Shown here piece by piece: positions 46,470-55,398 of a stretch of DNA of 64,000 nucleotides. How positions within the stretch are numbered: the stretch's first letter is position 1; each line of letters starts with the position of its first letter. A program made the translations under genes and the position numbers. The DNA is from Clostridium beijerinckii (lineage in GTDB: Bacteria; Bacillota; Clostridia; Clostridiales; Clostridiaceae). The stretch is from assembly GCF_018223745.1 (NCBI RefSeq), contig NZ_CP073653.1, forward strand, positions 5,679,501 to 5,743,500, written 5' to 3'. Under the pieces are notes generated by a model. The model had not been told where the DNA came from and made no database searches. It saw only the letters and a program-made list of their open reading frames with translations.

Positions 46470-47418
46470 ATCTTATATTTATTGTAATGGCTTTATCATA
46501 ATTGCTAATAGTAGGAAATTTTCTAGGATATGCTGTATCAGGGTTATTAAAAGAAGTTCTTGGGATTATCGTTACACTTCTCATATCAGTTGTGTCAACA
46601 AAATAATTTAACATTATACTTTTATCAGATCCATGACCATCTGATTCCTTAATCTTATTTCCTTTATCATCCGTAAGTTCCCATGATGCCATATCTGTAG
46701 TATCACTAAAACTATCGATATCACTGCCTCCTGTAAATTCAATTCGGTATGGGAATATTTTTATATTGTGCACATATAGTTCATGGCCATCTATTACTAG
46801 AGTCTGATTAATATCCTTGGCTAAAATCGGCTTGTCTATTTGAGATGCGCCAATTGCAAAATTGAATTTCCAATTCCCTGTTACATACGAGTCAATATTG
46901 GATGTACTAGTTACCCCTATCCTATCATAATCTATTGAAATATTTAAATTTTGACTTGTATCTATATTGTCTAAGTAAATATGTGTCACTATATCACAAG
47001 TTCCATCATCGTTATGGATATAATCGTACTTAAATTTATTTGTTTCATTATTTATTATCTTTCTATTAATAGATATACTTGGTTTCAACTCTTGTGCATA
47101 ATCACCTCTTTCTTTACTATCCAAATGTGTTGTAAAAGTAAGCATATGAGTATCTGCATAACAATCAGATAGAGTAACCTTAATTCCCTTATCTTCAACA
47201 GTTTTTCCAATCACTATTTTAGATTTTTCAGGTATTGAATAATTTTCTTTTTCTGAAACAGAATTTCCGCTAGCATCTTGAATTGCAGATGTATTATTAA
47301 CTACTGCAGCACTAGAATATTGGCAATTACCTGCAGTAATTACTGAAATAAGTGCAATTGCTCCAATAAGTAAACTTTTAGATTTTTTATTTCGAAAACC
47401 TACTTTTATTTTTTTCAT
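46468..47418 (-). CDS. Secreted protein, DUF4179/DUF5643-like
   Basis: 316 residues. Basic N terminus and one hydrophobic segment (about 14-34, LLIGAIALISVITAG) that could be a signal peptide or anchor; no clear lipobox. The rest is beta-rich (KIVIGKTVEDKGIKVTLSDCYAD, VIDGHELYVHNIKIFPYRIEFTG), like the extracellular part of DUF4179/DUF5643 proteins, but without their cytoplasmic anti-sigma portion. GGGAGG site. Function unknown. Confidence 0.65.
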   Translation of the reverse strand: MKKIKVGFRNKKSKSLLIGAIALISVITAGNCQYSSAAVVNNTSAIQDASGNSVSEKENYSIPEKSKIVIGKTVEDKGIKVTLSDCYADTHMLTFTTHLDSKERGDYAQELKPSISINRKIINNETNKFKYDYIHNDDGTCDIVTHIYLDNIDTSQNLNISIDYDRIGVTSTSNIDSYVTGNWKFNFAIGASQIDKPILAKDINQTLVIDGHELYVHNIKIFPYRIEFTGGSDIDSFSDTTDMASWELTDDKGNKIKESDGHGSDKSIMLNYFVDTTDMRSVTIIPRTSFNNPDTAYPRKFPTISNYDKAITINIR

Positions 47419-48013
47419 TATCTTATTCCTCCCACATAACTTTTCATTTTTTTGATATCACTGCAAGTCCACTTTTAATAATAATTAAAAATGATCTTCT
47501 GTTATCATTCGTTTTTTATTGACAGCCTCCTTTCTTGTTGTAAATAATATTAAATTATACGCCTAATTTCTATTTCATACAAATAATTACATATATTGAA
47601 ATAGCTTGTTGGTAGATTTGAGAGAAAAACACTATCTCTTATCTCTTGATTCCTCATCTCTTTTACATTTATAAATCCAAATTCTTTGATATAGGATGCT
47701 AGCATTTAATATCAAGTATTAGCGTATATATGCACTAAACTCCTAAAATATTTATCTATATTTTTTTGACTTTCCTTTTAAGAATCAGTATGAAAACTTT
47801 TGTTCATTTTTTTGTTTAATTTCTTATTATTTTTTGCTTATCAAAATAAAATAGTACAACTACAGTACAATTTTAAGCTCTATTTCTTTTTCGCCTAACA
47901 TGATTTTTATTTCCTCTACTTAATTTAATATTTACTTTGAGTATTTTTATTTTAGTTCCTCTAGTTGTTCCTTTTTATATAATTTCATCATCGTTAGTAC
48001 CTCTTCAAAATAG
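47419..48013. other. Long AT-rich intergenic stretch
   Basis: No convincing ORF on either strand. T-rich tracts near 47760-47880 look like decayed or regulatory DNA; nothing specific identified. Confidence 0.3.
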
Positions 48014-48058
48014 AAAAAGGAATACTCAAAGTTCCTATTACTCTAAGTATTCCTTTTA
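48014..48058 (-). terminator. Terminator-like hairpin, sister of 46414-46469
   Basis: AAAAGGAATACTTAGAG pairs with CTTTGAGTATTCCTTTT. Loop (TAATAGGAA) and stem pattern match the hairpin after the secreted-protein gene, so one probably arose from the other. Confidence 0.6.
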
Positions 48059-48109
48059 TACCAAATTGTAATATATATTTGATTATATTTTTTAATTCAC
48101 TAATATATA

Positions 48110-48457
48110 CTAACTTACACTCCAAGAAATTTTTCTTCTGTCGAAAGCCTTAATACAACTTCTTCCTCTTTCTATTCCAAGTTTCTCAATTCCATCATTC
48201 AGAATTAGAAATATGTACTGGCCCTCAAAGTTACGTGTCTCCTTAACGATATTACTTAACTCCATTAAATCAATATTTTCTAATTTATCATGAATTTTAA
48301 AAATTGGCATATGATATACCTTATTTATAATTAACTTAACATGAACTAAATAAAAACAAGTGATCATTGCTTTCTTTATTCCAGTTCCAGGCTTTCCATT
48401 AATTCCAATTATCTTAACAGGAATTTCATCATCATTATATTTTAAATACAGTGGCAA
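48110..48457 (-). pseudogene. Fragment of a larger protein (possibly DUF2326-type ATPase C terminus)
   Basis: 115 codons without a good ribosome site. The pattern VKIIGINGKPGTGIKKAMI, then CFYLVHVKLI, MPIFKIHDKLENIDL and NFEGQYIFLILND recalls the C-terminal DUF2326 region of SMC-like ATPases in defence-type operons, from memory only. The last 25 residues look unrelated. I treat it as a gene remnant; it could be a small unknown protein. Confidence 0.35.
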
Positions 48458-48461
48458 ATGG

Positions 48462-48610
48462 CTATCCTACTACTACATAAGTTAATTCTTCAAAATAATC
48501 ATCTAAATTTTCTTTAATAGCTTCCGTATCCTTAAATTAAAATATCTCGCTATATGCTTTCTAACAAGCACGGTTCCACCTGTATAAATGTAAGTTTCAT
48601 AAACTCCACC
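48462..48610 (-). pseudogene. Frameshifted gene remnant
   Basis: Two overlapping reading frames give YETYIYTGGTVLVRKHIARY and then DTEAIKENLDDYFEELTYVV, joined by one frameshift near 48535. No start site. It abuts the remnant at 48110-48457 and lies just past the hydrolase gene. Parent gene not recognised. Confidence 0.35.
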
Positions 48611-48632
48611 TTCTGATTAACTTAAAAATATC

Positions 48633-49799
48633 CTAGAAATCACTTGGTCTAGGTGCAGAAGGTCCAAGACCAATAGAACAAAGCCAATTCAGTACTACCT
48701 CATGCAGCACATTTATGTTGTCTACCTGGCAGTGCTCTAATCCGCCAAGTCTTCTATCCTCTATGGCGAAGAACGTCTTGTTTTTCGAACCAGCCTGCTC
48801 GTAATTTTTAAGAGCTTGTGTTAGCGGATTGGGCTGAACCAATATCTCTTCCGCACCGTGCATCACAAGAAGTGGGCATTCTATCTGGTGAAGCACGCCC
48901 TCAAGATTGTAGGCAAAACGAGGATTTCCTGCAAAGTCATCCAAGCTTTTTGCGCCCAAAATTCTCATGCCGTGAGCAGCTAAACTTGGTGGCATCCATT
49001 TTAGCATTGCCTCCCAGTCAAACGCGTGAGTTCCTCCGTCAGAGATGACGGCAGCAATCCTGTTGTCGAATGCAGCAAATCTAAGGGAGTCATATGCCGC
49101 AAAACTCTCACCATGAACAATAATCTTGTTAGGATCCACTTCAGGTCTAGTTAGAAGAAAGTCAATTGCTCTTGAATGAAAAGCCTCGCTGTCAGCTCTT
49201 CTGCCCTTTCCTTTTTCGTACATTGAAAGACCAGTTCCAGGCTGATCATAGACCATAAAGTTATATCCACACGAAATAAAGGCAGGTCCTAACCAGAAAT
49301 AGTTCTCAATTGACCACTCATCACCACCATTGAGGGCCAAAATTGTGGGCTTCGGACCTTTTATCCAATGAGGTGAGAAAAAGTACCCATCCAACTTGAC
49401 ATCTTCATAATCTACTTGGATTTTCTCTGGTTTTACATCAAAGTACTTTCCAGCAGCTTCAAAGAGTTCATTTACTTTCCTAAATATACGAAGTTTCTCG
49501 GCATCATTATCCATCACAGCATATTCAGCGATTCGGTGGTAATTGCAAGCACGAATGTAACAGTTACGTGCTGTATACCAGTTTCCAACCGCTTCTGCCT
49601 CCTTACCATGCCTTTCCAAAGCATCTGCTGTTATGAGCCATTCCCTATGCCATGTTTCCTTATCATTTGGATCTATTTTTTTGCATGCTTCATAAATCTC
49701 GGTGACGTCAGCAGCACCAAGACTTGCCAAGCCTAGAGCTTTAGTTACTTGATATGACATCATATAGTTGTTTGGCCAACGGCTAAATTCAATTGACAT
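48633..49799 (-). CDS. Alpha/beta hydrolase (pseudooxynicotine-hydrolase/FrsA-like)
   Basis: 388 residues, cytoplasmic. An N-terminal helical region (about 1-120) resembles the lid of 2,6-dihydropseudooxynicotine hydrolase-type enzymes; the alpha/beta core has nucleophile S232 (IVHGESFAAY), the strand PLLVMHGAEE with the acid, and H356 (LEHCQVD). Base composition differs from neighbours: bases 48661-48720 hold 25 G/C of 60, against 18 of 60 at 47161-47220. Lateral transfer is likely. Substrate unknown; C-C bond hydrolysis or esterase are both possible. Confidence 0.85.
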   Translation of the reverse strand: MSIEFSRWPNNYMMSYQVTKALGLASLGAADVTEIYEACKKIDPNDKETWHREWLITADALERHGKEAEAVGNWYTARNCYIRACNYHRIAEYAVMDNDAEKLRIFRKVNELFEAAGKYFDVKPEKIQVDYEDVKLDGYFFSPHWIKGPKPTILALNGGDEWSIENYFWLGPAFISCGYNFMVYDQPGTGLSMYEKGKGRRADSEAFHSRAIDFLLTRPEVDPNKIIVHGESFAAYDSLRFAAFDNRIAAVISDGGTHAFDWEAMLKWMPPSLAAHGMRILGAKSLDDFAGNPRFAYNLEGVLHQIECPLLVMHGAEEILVQPNPLTQALKNYEQAGSKNKTFFAIEDRRLGGLEHCQVDNINVLHEVVLNWLCSIGLGPSAPRPSDF

Positions 49800-49940
49800 T
49801 GCAGTATCCTCCTTCTCTAGTTATATTTATTACTTCCATCCTTCTCTGATTAAGCATAAGAGTACATGTTTCGAAATAGCGGCACCTATCTATGTCCGTG
49901 CCACGAACTTGATTCTCTACCATATCATTTCCTCCTATCA

Positions 49941-49972
49941 ATTTACTTGTAGTTTTTAAGCTACAAGTAAAT
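49941..49972. terminator. Palindromic hairpin upstream of the hydrolase
   Basis: ATTTACTTGTAG and CTACAAGTAAAT form a perfect 12-base stem around an 8-base loop. Orientation unclear; a terminator for the two-component operon is already at 50061-50102, so this may be an operator. Confidence 0.5.
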
Positions 49973-50060
49973 TTTACGATATAAAAATAAAGCTGCCCTA
50001 AAAGGAAAATAAATCTTTATAAAGAGAATGTAAAAAATTATAAAGTATTAGGAAGCAAAA

Positions 50061-50102
50061 AAGCCACTGCCGGTGTTCTCTACGTTCAACCAACAGTGAC
50101 CT
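50061..50102 (-). terminator. Terminator after the two-component system
   Basis: GGTCACTGTTGGT pairs with ACCGGCAGTGGC (wobbles included), followed by TTTTTTG on minus. Confidence 0.75.
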
Positions 50103-50126
50103 TTAATTTATTTTAGAGAAATAAAA

Positions 50127-51179
50127 TTAGCATTGTACAAGTGGAAGGCTGAACTTTATACCCAGGCCACCATATTCAGAAGAATATGCATAGATTTCTC
50201 CACCATGATATTCAATAATTGATTTACAGCTTGCTAGTCCAAGTCCTATCCCACCATTTTCAATTTGCCTGGATTTATCCACAGTGAAAAATTTAAAAAA
50301 TAGTGAAGATATATCCTTATCCGGTACTCCAATCCCATTATCCTCAATTTCAAAATAGGCATAAGCCCCTTGTGAGTATCCAGTCATATACACTTTCAAC
50401 TCATTTTTTCCTCCATATCTTACAACATTACTGAATAGATTACCAAAGACTCGACCTATCATAATCTCATTGACCATAAGCATCATATTTTCCTTAAATA
50501 AATGTTTGTAAATAAGCTCATAGTCAAATCCTGATAGCTCATGTTCATATTCTAGGGCAATGTTCTCAAATAATTTTGATGCATTAACGGGTTTCACGGT
50601 CATGGATTCTAAATTCAGTTTCTCTTTGATGAAGCTTACAAAGTCGTTGATAAGTTCAGCCATATATTTTGACTTTTTTTGAATCAACTCATAATATTCC
50701 TGCTTTTCATTTTCTGGTAGACCCTTTTGCATGGCTAACAGTTCAGCAAAACCATTAATAGATGTTAATGGTGCTTTTAGATCATGAGCAATGGCAGCAA
50801 TCATATCCATTTGCTCTTTGTGTGCTAGTTGGAGCCTCTTTTCCATATTATTAAAATGATTATAAAGGTCTCCAATTTCATCATTACTCCTTAGCGCAAG
50901 TGGCGGCAATGGATGCACAATATTTATTCTTTCTAGTCTGGAATTAAGTAATCTTATTGGTTCTTCTATACAAAAATGGATATACATAATTAAAATAATA
51001 AAGATGAAACAGGCAATAGCGAATATGGGAAGGAGTAATACTATATATGATGGATCCAGTAATGAACTAGATATAGGTGAATATTCTGCAAAGATAAACT
51101 TCAAATAGATTCCAATTGAAGCCATAAAAACTATAAACATAACCAGAAATAGTAAAGGAAGCTTTATTTTCAGTTTCAT
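50127..51179 (-). CDS. Sensor histidine kinase (VanS-like)
   Basis: 350 residues. Transmembrane segments at about 7-29 and 46-68 enclose a very short outer loop, then HAMP, the H box with H132 (AIAHDLKAPLTSINGF), N box (GNLFSNVVRYGG), and G boxes (DNGIGVPD, GGIGLGLAS). The small outer loop suggests sensing in or at the membrane, as in cell-wall antibiotic sensors. The start at 51179 lies four bases after the regulator stop. Confidence 0.92.
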   Translation of the reverse strand: MKLKIKLPLLFLVMFIVFMASIGIYLKFIFAEYSPISSSLLDPSYIVLLLPIFAIACFIFIILIMYIHFCIEEPIRLLNSRLERINIVHPLPPLALRSNDEIGDLYNHFNNMEKRLQLAHKEQMDMIAAIAHDLKAPLTSINGFAELLAMQKGLPENEKQEYYELIQKKSKYMAELINDFVSFIKEKLNLESMTVKPVNASKLFENIALEYEHELSGFDYELIYKHLFKENMMLMVNEIMIGRVFGNLFSNVVRYGGKNELKVYMTGYSQGAYAYFEIEDNGIGVPDKDISSLFFKFFTVDKSRQIENGGIGLGLASCKSIIEYHGGEIYAYSSEYGGLGIKFSLPLVQC

Positions 51180-51183
51180 ATTA

Positions 51184-51876
51184 TCACTCTCTTTCCTTGT
51201 ACTTATATCCAATTCCCCAAATTGTTTTAATAAAATCATATTCAGGACCAAGTTTCTTACGGATATTTTTTATATGAACCGTTACAGTATTTAATTCTCC
51301 GTATTCGTCTCCCCAGACATATTCATATATCCGCTCACGAGTCAATACATTATTGGGGTTATGCATGAGCATGGACAATATTTGAAATTCCTTTGTTGAT
51401 AAGTTAAGCTTTTTGTTATTTAGAAATGCTTCAAAAGTCTTATCATTCAAAATGAGAGGAGAATCAATCTTTTCTCCATTTGGACTAAGTTCATTCCACT
51501 CTTTAAACAGCCTGTCGACTTTCCTGAAGTTGGCCCTTATCCTGGAATTAAGCTCCTGAATACTAAAGGGCTTTGTCATATAATCATCTGCCCCTATTTC
51601 GAGCCCAACGATTTTATCAATATCCTTATCCCGGGCGCTTAAAAACAGAATTGGAGCATTATAAGATTTTCTGATGCTTCTGCAGACATCAAGGCCATCC
51701 ATATCAGGCATCATTATGTCAAGAATGATGAAATCAATATTATTTTCTTTCAATACACATAAGGCTTCTTTCCCAGAATATGCCGAAATAGTTTCAAATC
51801 CTTCATAGCTTAAACTCTTTGTTATAAGTTTTACTATATCTTTATCGTCATCTATAACTAATATCTTTTTTTGCAC
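51184..51876 (-). CDS. OmpR-family response regulator (VanR-like)
   Basis: 230 residues. Receiver domain with acidic pocket D9-D11, phosphoacceptor D53 (ILDIMMPDMDG) and K in MTKPFS; C-terminal winged helix (LSTKEFQILSMLMHNPNNVL, TVTVHIKNIRKKLG). GTG start at 51876 with GGAGG 7 bases upstream; the frame is open to 51930. Partner of the next gene. Target genes unknown; the hydrolase downstream is a candidate. Confidence 0.93.
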   Translation of the reverse strand: MQKKILVIDDDKDIVKLITKSLSYEGFETISAYSGKEALCVLKENNIDFIILDIMMPDMDGLDVCRSIRKSYNAPILFLSARDKDIDKIVGLEIGADDYMTKPFSIQELNSRIRANFRKVDRLFKEWNELSPNGEKIDSPLILNDKTFEAFLNNKKLNLSTKEFQILSMLMHNPNNVLTRERIYEYVWGDEYGELNTVTVHIKNIRKKLGPEYDFIKTIWGIGYKYKERE

Positions 51877-51896
51877 TTTTGCACCTCCGATCTGCT

Positions 51897-52157
51897 TCAA
51901 TAAACGTTCTCTTCTACAGGCTTTCCACACAATACTATCTCATTTATGATTATCAAGGATGATAAATTTAATGCCTTTTCAGAAGTAGTATTTAACGAAA
52001 GTGAAATCTTATTATGATTATCTGCTCTTGTTATAATTGTTCCAATTCATTTGCGAATGTCATTTTTCTCATTTGAATCAGCATAATTCCACCATAATAT
52101 ATTGACATAAACACCAATAAATACAATGACTGATACAGTTAATGAGCCGAGGATCAC
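51897..52157 (-). pseudogene. Possible small membrane protein gene broken by a stop
   Basis: From GTG 52157 the frame reads a hydrophobic segment (SLTVSVIVFIGVYVNILWW), then charged sequence, a TGA at codon 37 (52047-52049), and continues in frame for another 49 codons to 51897, ending inside the regulator's leader. Possibly a former first gene of the two-component operon. No ribosome site, so low confidence. Confidence 0.3.
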
Positions 52158-52384
52158 TTATATATATTTCAGGGATTTTCAAATAAAGTACCATAGTACC
52201 CTATATAAAAAAAGTATAGCACTCTTTTTTTTAATATTCAATTAGATACTTATTTTATTTCATGGTGCCAAAAAAGTAATAAATTCTTAAGTAAAAAATA
52301 TATAGAATCATAGAAATATGTTATAACAAACTAATTCTTAAAATAATTCATCATTATTCCCCCATATCTGTATATATTTTTATT

Positions 52385-52585
52385 AATCATATTACACTTA
52401 AGTACTTTTATATGGCGTTTATATAGATATCCAATCATAATTTATTTGATATGTCTTAAATTTATAGTGTAATATTCTTTTTTATACTGTTCATATGGTA
52501 TTTATACTACTATTACCCTATGGCTTTAATAGAACAAGAATACTAAAAAAATAATTGTATTGCTTGTATATGCAATATATACAAA
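52385..52585 (-). repeat. Dispersed intergenic repeat, copy R3
   Basis: Left landmark TACTTTTATATGGCGTTTAT (52403-52422), middle TATTCTTTTTTATACTG with ATGGTATTTATAC and TTACCCTATGGC, right landmark TGTATTGCTTGTATATGCAA (52556-52575) then TATATACAA. It abuts the 3' end of the group II intron by 7 bases. Same orientation as R1 and R2. Confidence 0.65.
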
Positions 52586-52591
52586 ACTTCA

Positions 52592-54513
52592 ATCGAGTAG
52601 GAGGAAAACAATTATTTTGTTTTCCGACCTCTCACACCACCGTACGTACCGTTCGGTATACGGCGGTTCATCAGAATTTAATGCATCATTTGATATGTTT
52701 GTGTTAGACTAATAAATCCTATAGATTCTAGATATTTATTATTTAAAGATTTGCTCAAAATCGGGCTGTTGGAAATTCTCCAATAGCCTTTTCTTGTATT
52801 AGCGTATTCCCATGCTTTGTATTTATTAATTCCTAATTTAGCTAGATTTCTTTGCTTGGTGCTAATCTTCTTCCATTGTTTCCATATGCAAGCTCTTAGT
52901 CTTCTTCTAATCCATTTATCTAGTTCCACTAGCCTTCCGCGTGCGTTAGCAATTCCATAGTAATTAATCCATCCTCTTGTAATTTGATTTAATTTAAGTA
53001 ACCTATATTCCATGCTAATTCCTTTATTTCTGTTAGTATAGAATTTAACCTTTTCCTTGAATCTCTTTATGGATTTCTCATGGATCCTTATTTCTGCTCC
53101 GCTTTTCGAGAAGTAAAACGAAAATCCTAAAAATTTTCGTTTAGATACAAAGTCTACTGCACTTTTATCCTTATTTACTCTAAGTTTTAAATTATTTTCA
53201 ATTATATTGGTCATAGATTTCATTACTCTAAGCCCTGCTCTTTTGCTTTTGACATATACATTATTATCATCTGCATATCTGCAAAATTTGTGCCCTCGCC
53301 TTTCAAGTTCTTTATCCAATTCATCTAACATTATATTTGCTAATAATGGACTTAACGGACCACCTTGTGGTGTTCCTTCTTCACTTGTTACTGAAACCCC
53401 ATTAATGAGGATTCCGCTTTTGAGGTATTTTCTTATTAATGATAACAATCTTTTGTCTTGTATCTTCTTTTCAAGTTTACTCATAAGAATATCATGATTG
53501 ACTTTATCAAAGAATTTCTCTAAATCCATATCTATAACCCATCTATTTCCTTGATTTATATATTGTTTTGATTTCCTTATAGCATCTTGTGCTCCTCTGC
53601 GAGGACGGAATCCAAAGCTATTCTCGGAAAATAAAGGTTCATATATTCTAGATAAAACTTGGGCAATAGCCTGTTGAATCAATCTATCTTGTACAGTTGG
53701 TATGCCTAATAATCTAATTCCACCATCTGGTTTGGATATTTCTTTTCTCCTTACAGGTGATGGATTATATCTATTTTCTAGTAGTTTAGCTTTAATTGTT
53801 TCCCAGTGTTTCTTGATATGCTCACGAAGTTCATCGGTCTTCATTCCATCGACACCATGGCTACCTTTATTACTAATTACTCTTTTAAGTGCTAGAAGCA
53901 TATTATTTCTTTCTAGAACTTCTTCAAGTAATCTACTAGTATCAAATGTTCCATCGTTTACGCTTTCTCTATTTGGTAAAACCATAGAATTACTCCGCAC
54001 CTTTGATTTACCTTGAAGTTCCACTTCTACTTCCATCACTTGGTCTCTATATTGAGTTTTCTGCTTTCTTTGTAATTGCTTTGATTTATCCAAAGTTGTA
54101 AACCTCCTAATGTTCAGTCCTTCATCCGCTATCGCGTTTAGCGGAGTTACTATGACTTCTGCTGACTTCTGATAGTTCAGCTATATATCACTATATAGGT
54201 TGTATCCTAGAAATTTAATTCATTTGGCACTTATCTATCAGACCTCCCCAGGTAAGAGCACGCACTTTCACCTCATCTATCTGCCACATTTACTCATTCT
54301 GTTTCGGATAGTTATTGGGCTTTACTTTGTATGGCAAGTTTACCCACAGAATTGAGCCTCAGATGTGATTCGTATTCCTCAGACCAAGGCTTTGCCGCCG
54401 ACTTCCTTCAGATTCCACCTTGCGATGGACACCCTTGTCTTAAGCTAATGGTTAGCACTATCAGCCCCCATTACGGACTTTCACCGATTAGCGCGTGCCC
54501 ATGCTGGGCACAC
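52592..54513 (-). mobile_element. Complete group II intron, class C type
   Basis: About 1.9 kb. On the minus strand the 5' end is GTGTGCCCAGCATGGGC, domain I continues with TCGGTGAAAGTCCG, the maturase gene fills domain IV, and the 3' part holds a domain V-like stem (GAACCGCCGTATACCGAACG, GTACGTACGG) and ends in CCTACTCGAT at 52592. The 5' exon is a terminator hairpin (54522-54549), the hallmark target of class C introns. Both ends look intact, so it may be mobile. Confidence 0.88.
52678..54093 (-). CDS. ltrA: Group II intron reverse transcriptase/maturase
   Basis: 471 residues. Reverse transcriptase blocks are complete (GVDGMKTDELR, DGGIRLLGIPTVQDRL, SFGFRPRRGAQDAI, DMDLEKFFDKVNH, GTPQGGPLSPLL, catalytic YADD at 273-276), followed by the maturase X domain (NQITRGWINYYGIANARG). 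No HNH endonuclease, as usual for class C. TTG start with GGAGG. Needed for intron splicing and retrohoming. Confidence 0.95.
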   Translation of the reverse strand: MDKSKQLQRKQKTQYRDQVMEVEVELQGKSKVRSNSMVLPNRESVNDGTFDTSRLLEEVLERNNMLLALKRVISNKGSHGVDGMKTDELREHIKKHWETIKAKLLENRYNPSPVRRKEISKPDGGIRLLGIPTVQDRLIQQAIAQVLSRIYEPLFSENSFGFRPRRGAQDAIRKSKQYINQGNRWVIDMDLEKFFDKVNHDILMSKLEKKIQDKRLLSLIRKYLKSGILINGVSVTSEEGTPQGGPLSPLLANIMLDELDKELERRGHKFCRYADDNNVYVKSKRAGLRVMKSMTNIIENNLKLRVNKDKSAVDFVSKRKFLGFSFYFSKSGAEIRIHEKSIKRFKEKVKFYTNRNKGISMEYRLLKLNQITRGWINYYGIANARGRLVELDKWIRRRLRACIWKQWKKISTKQRNLAKLGINKYKAWEYANTRKGYWRISNSPILSKSLNNKYLESIGFISLTQTYQMMH

Positions 54514-54521
54514 CATAAAAT

Positions 54522-54549
54522 AAAGCACCTATATTTCTATAGATGCTTT
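54522..54549 (-). terminator. Terminator hairpin serving as the intron 5' exon
   Basis: AAAGCATCTATA pairs with TATAGGTGCTTT around GAAA-like loop, then ATTTTATG and the intron. No gene is seen on the minus strand upstream (54554-54959), so the terminated unit is lost or is an RNA. Confidence 0.7.
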
Positions 54550-54553
54550 TATA

Positions 54554-54868
54554 ACCTACGATTTCTGGATTCGATTAAATCATTTCCCTCTTAGTATTTG
54601 TTTCCCTCTAACCACTAGTATTCAAGCCATTTTATCAGTTCTATTACAGCTTAGTATTTTCTATAATTTGTGCAATTCACTGCATCATTATTGCACCATT
54701 GATTTAATATTTGTTTAGCAAGAACATACCTTTCTTATTATAATAATGCCAAAAAACTGCAGCTTATTTATTCAATTAGCTACAGGCTTTTTATGGTAAT
54801 CCCAACGGGATACGTCAAGCATATTCAACTATGTTCATCTATATTGATTTACTATTGTTATTCTAAAA
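54554..54868. other. Intergenic, no gene
   Basis: No convincing ORF. It holds TGGTAATCCCAACGGGATAC at 54794-54813, which matches 59389-59408 at 17 of 20 positions. Confidence 0.35.
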
Positions 54869-54928
54869 ATAGTTTCCATATTGCAATCATTTTGCAAAAA
54901 TGTTAAAATAGTTTCCATAAAGAAACTA
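54869..54928 (+). promoter_or_regulatory. Promoter with MarR-type operators
   Basis: TTGCAA (54881-54886), 17 bases, TAAAAT (54904-54909). ATAGTTTCCATA occurs as a direct repeat at 54869 and 54908, and TAGTTTC/GAAACTA forms a dyad at 54909-54928 over the start site. A repressor encoded by the next gene would block this promoter. Confidence 0.75.
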
Positions 54929-54959
54929 CTTTTATAAATATTAAGGAGATACTTACTTT

Positions 54960-55397
54960 ATGAACAAACAATTATATACTTCTAAATTAGAAGAGGGATT
55001 ATCGAGACTTCAATGTGAACTTGTTGCCGAAAGGAATACGATAAATACAGAGAATATTTCTTGGTTTCAATATGATTTATTAGAATCCTTATATCACACA
55101 AATGGAAGTCGCCCTGCAGAATTAAGCATTAACTTAGGTGTTTCACGTTCTAAAATATCTAAGGGATTAAAAGCTCTTAAAGATAAGGGATATGTAAAAC
55201 AAGAAAAAAGCGATTCCGATGCAAGGGCTCTTTGGACAGCATTAACAGATAAAGGTTTCAAGTTTTTAAAAGAAATAAAAAAAGGTCATGAACATTTAGC
55301 TAAAATTGCATCCTCTGCCTTAACTCCAAGTGAACAAAAACTTTTTGCTGAGCTATGCCTAAAAGTGAGCAGTGTTTTTGAAGAGAGAAGGCGCTAA
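54960..55397 (+). CDS. MarR family repressor
   Basis: 145 residues with helix-turn-helix NGSRPAELSINLGVSRSKISKGLKAL and wing QEKSDSDARALWTALTDKGFK. AAGGAG site. Two bases separate its stop from the UvrA-like start, so they are co-expressed, and it likely represses both. Confidence 0.9.
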   Translation: MNKQLYTSKLEEGLSRLQCELVAERNTINTENISWFQYDLLESLYHTNGSRPAELSINLGVSRSKISKGLKALKDKGYVKQEKSDSDARALWTALTDKGFKFLKEIKKGHEHLAKIASSALTPSEQKLFAELCLKVSSVFEERRR

Positions 55398-55398
55398 T

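Noticed and set aside
54794..54813. Possible tRNA 3' end in reverse reading (ends ACCA)
   Set aside because: No matching acceptor arm, anticodon or T arm can be assembled around it or around 59389-59408; kept only as a repeat.
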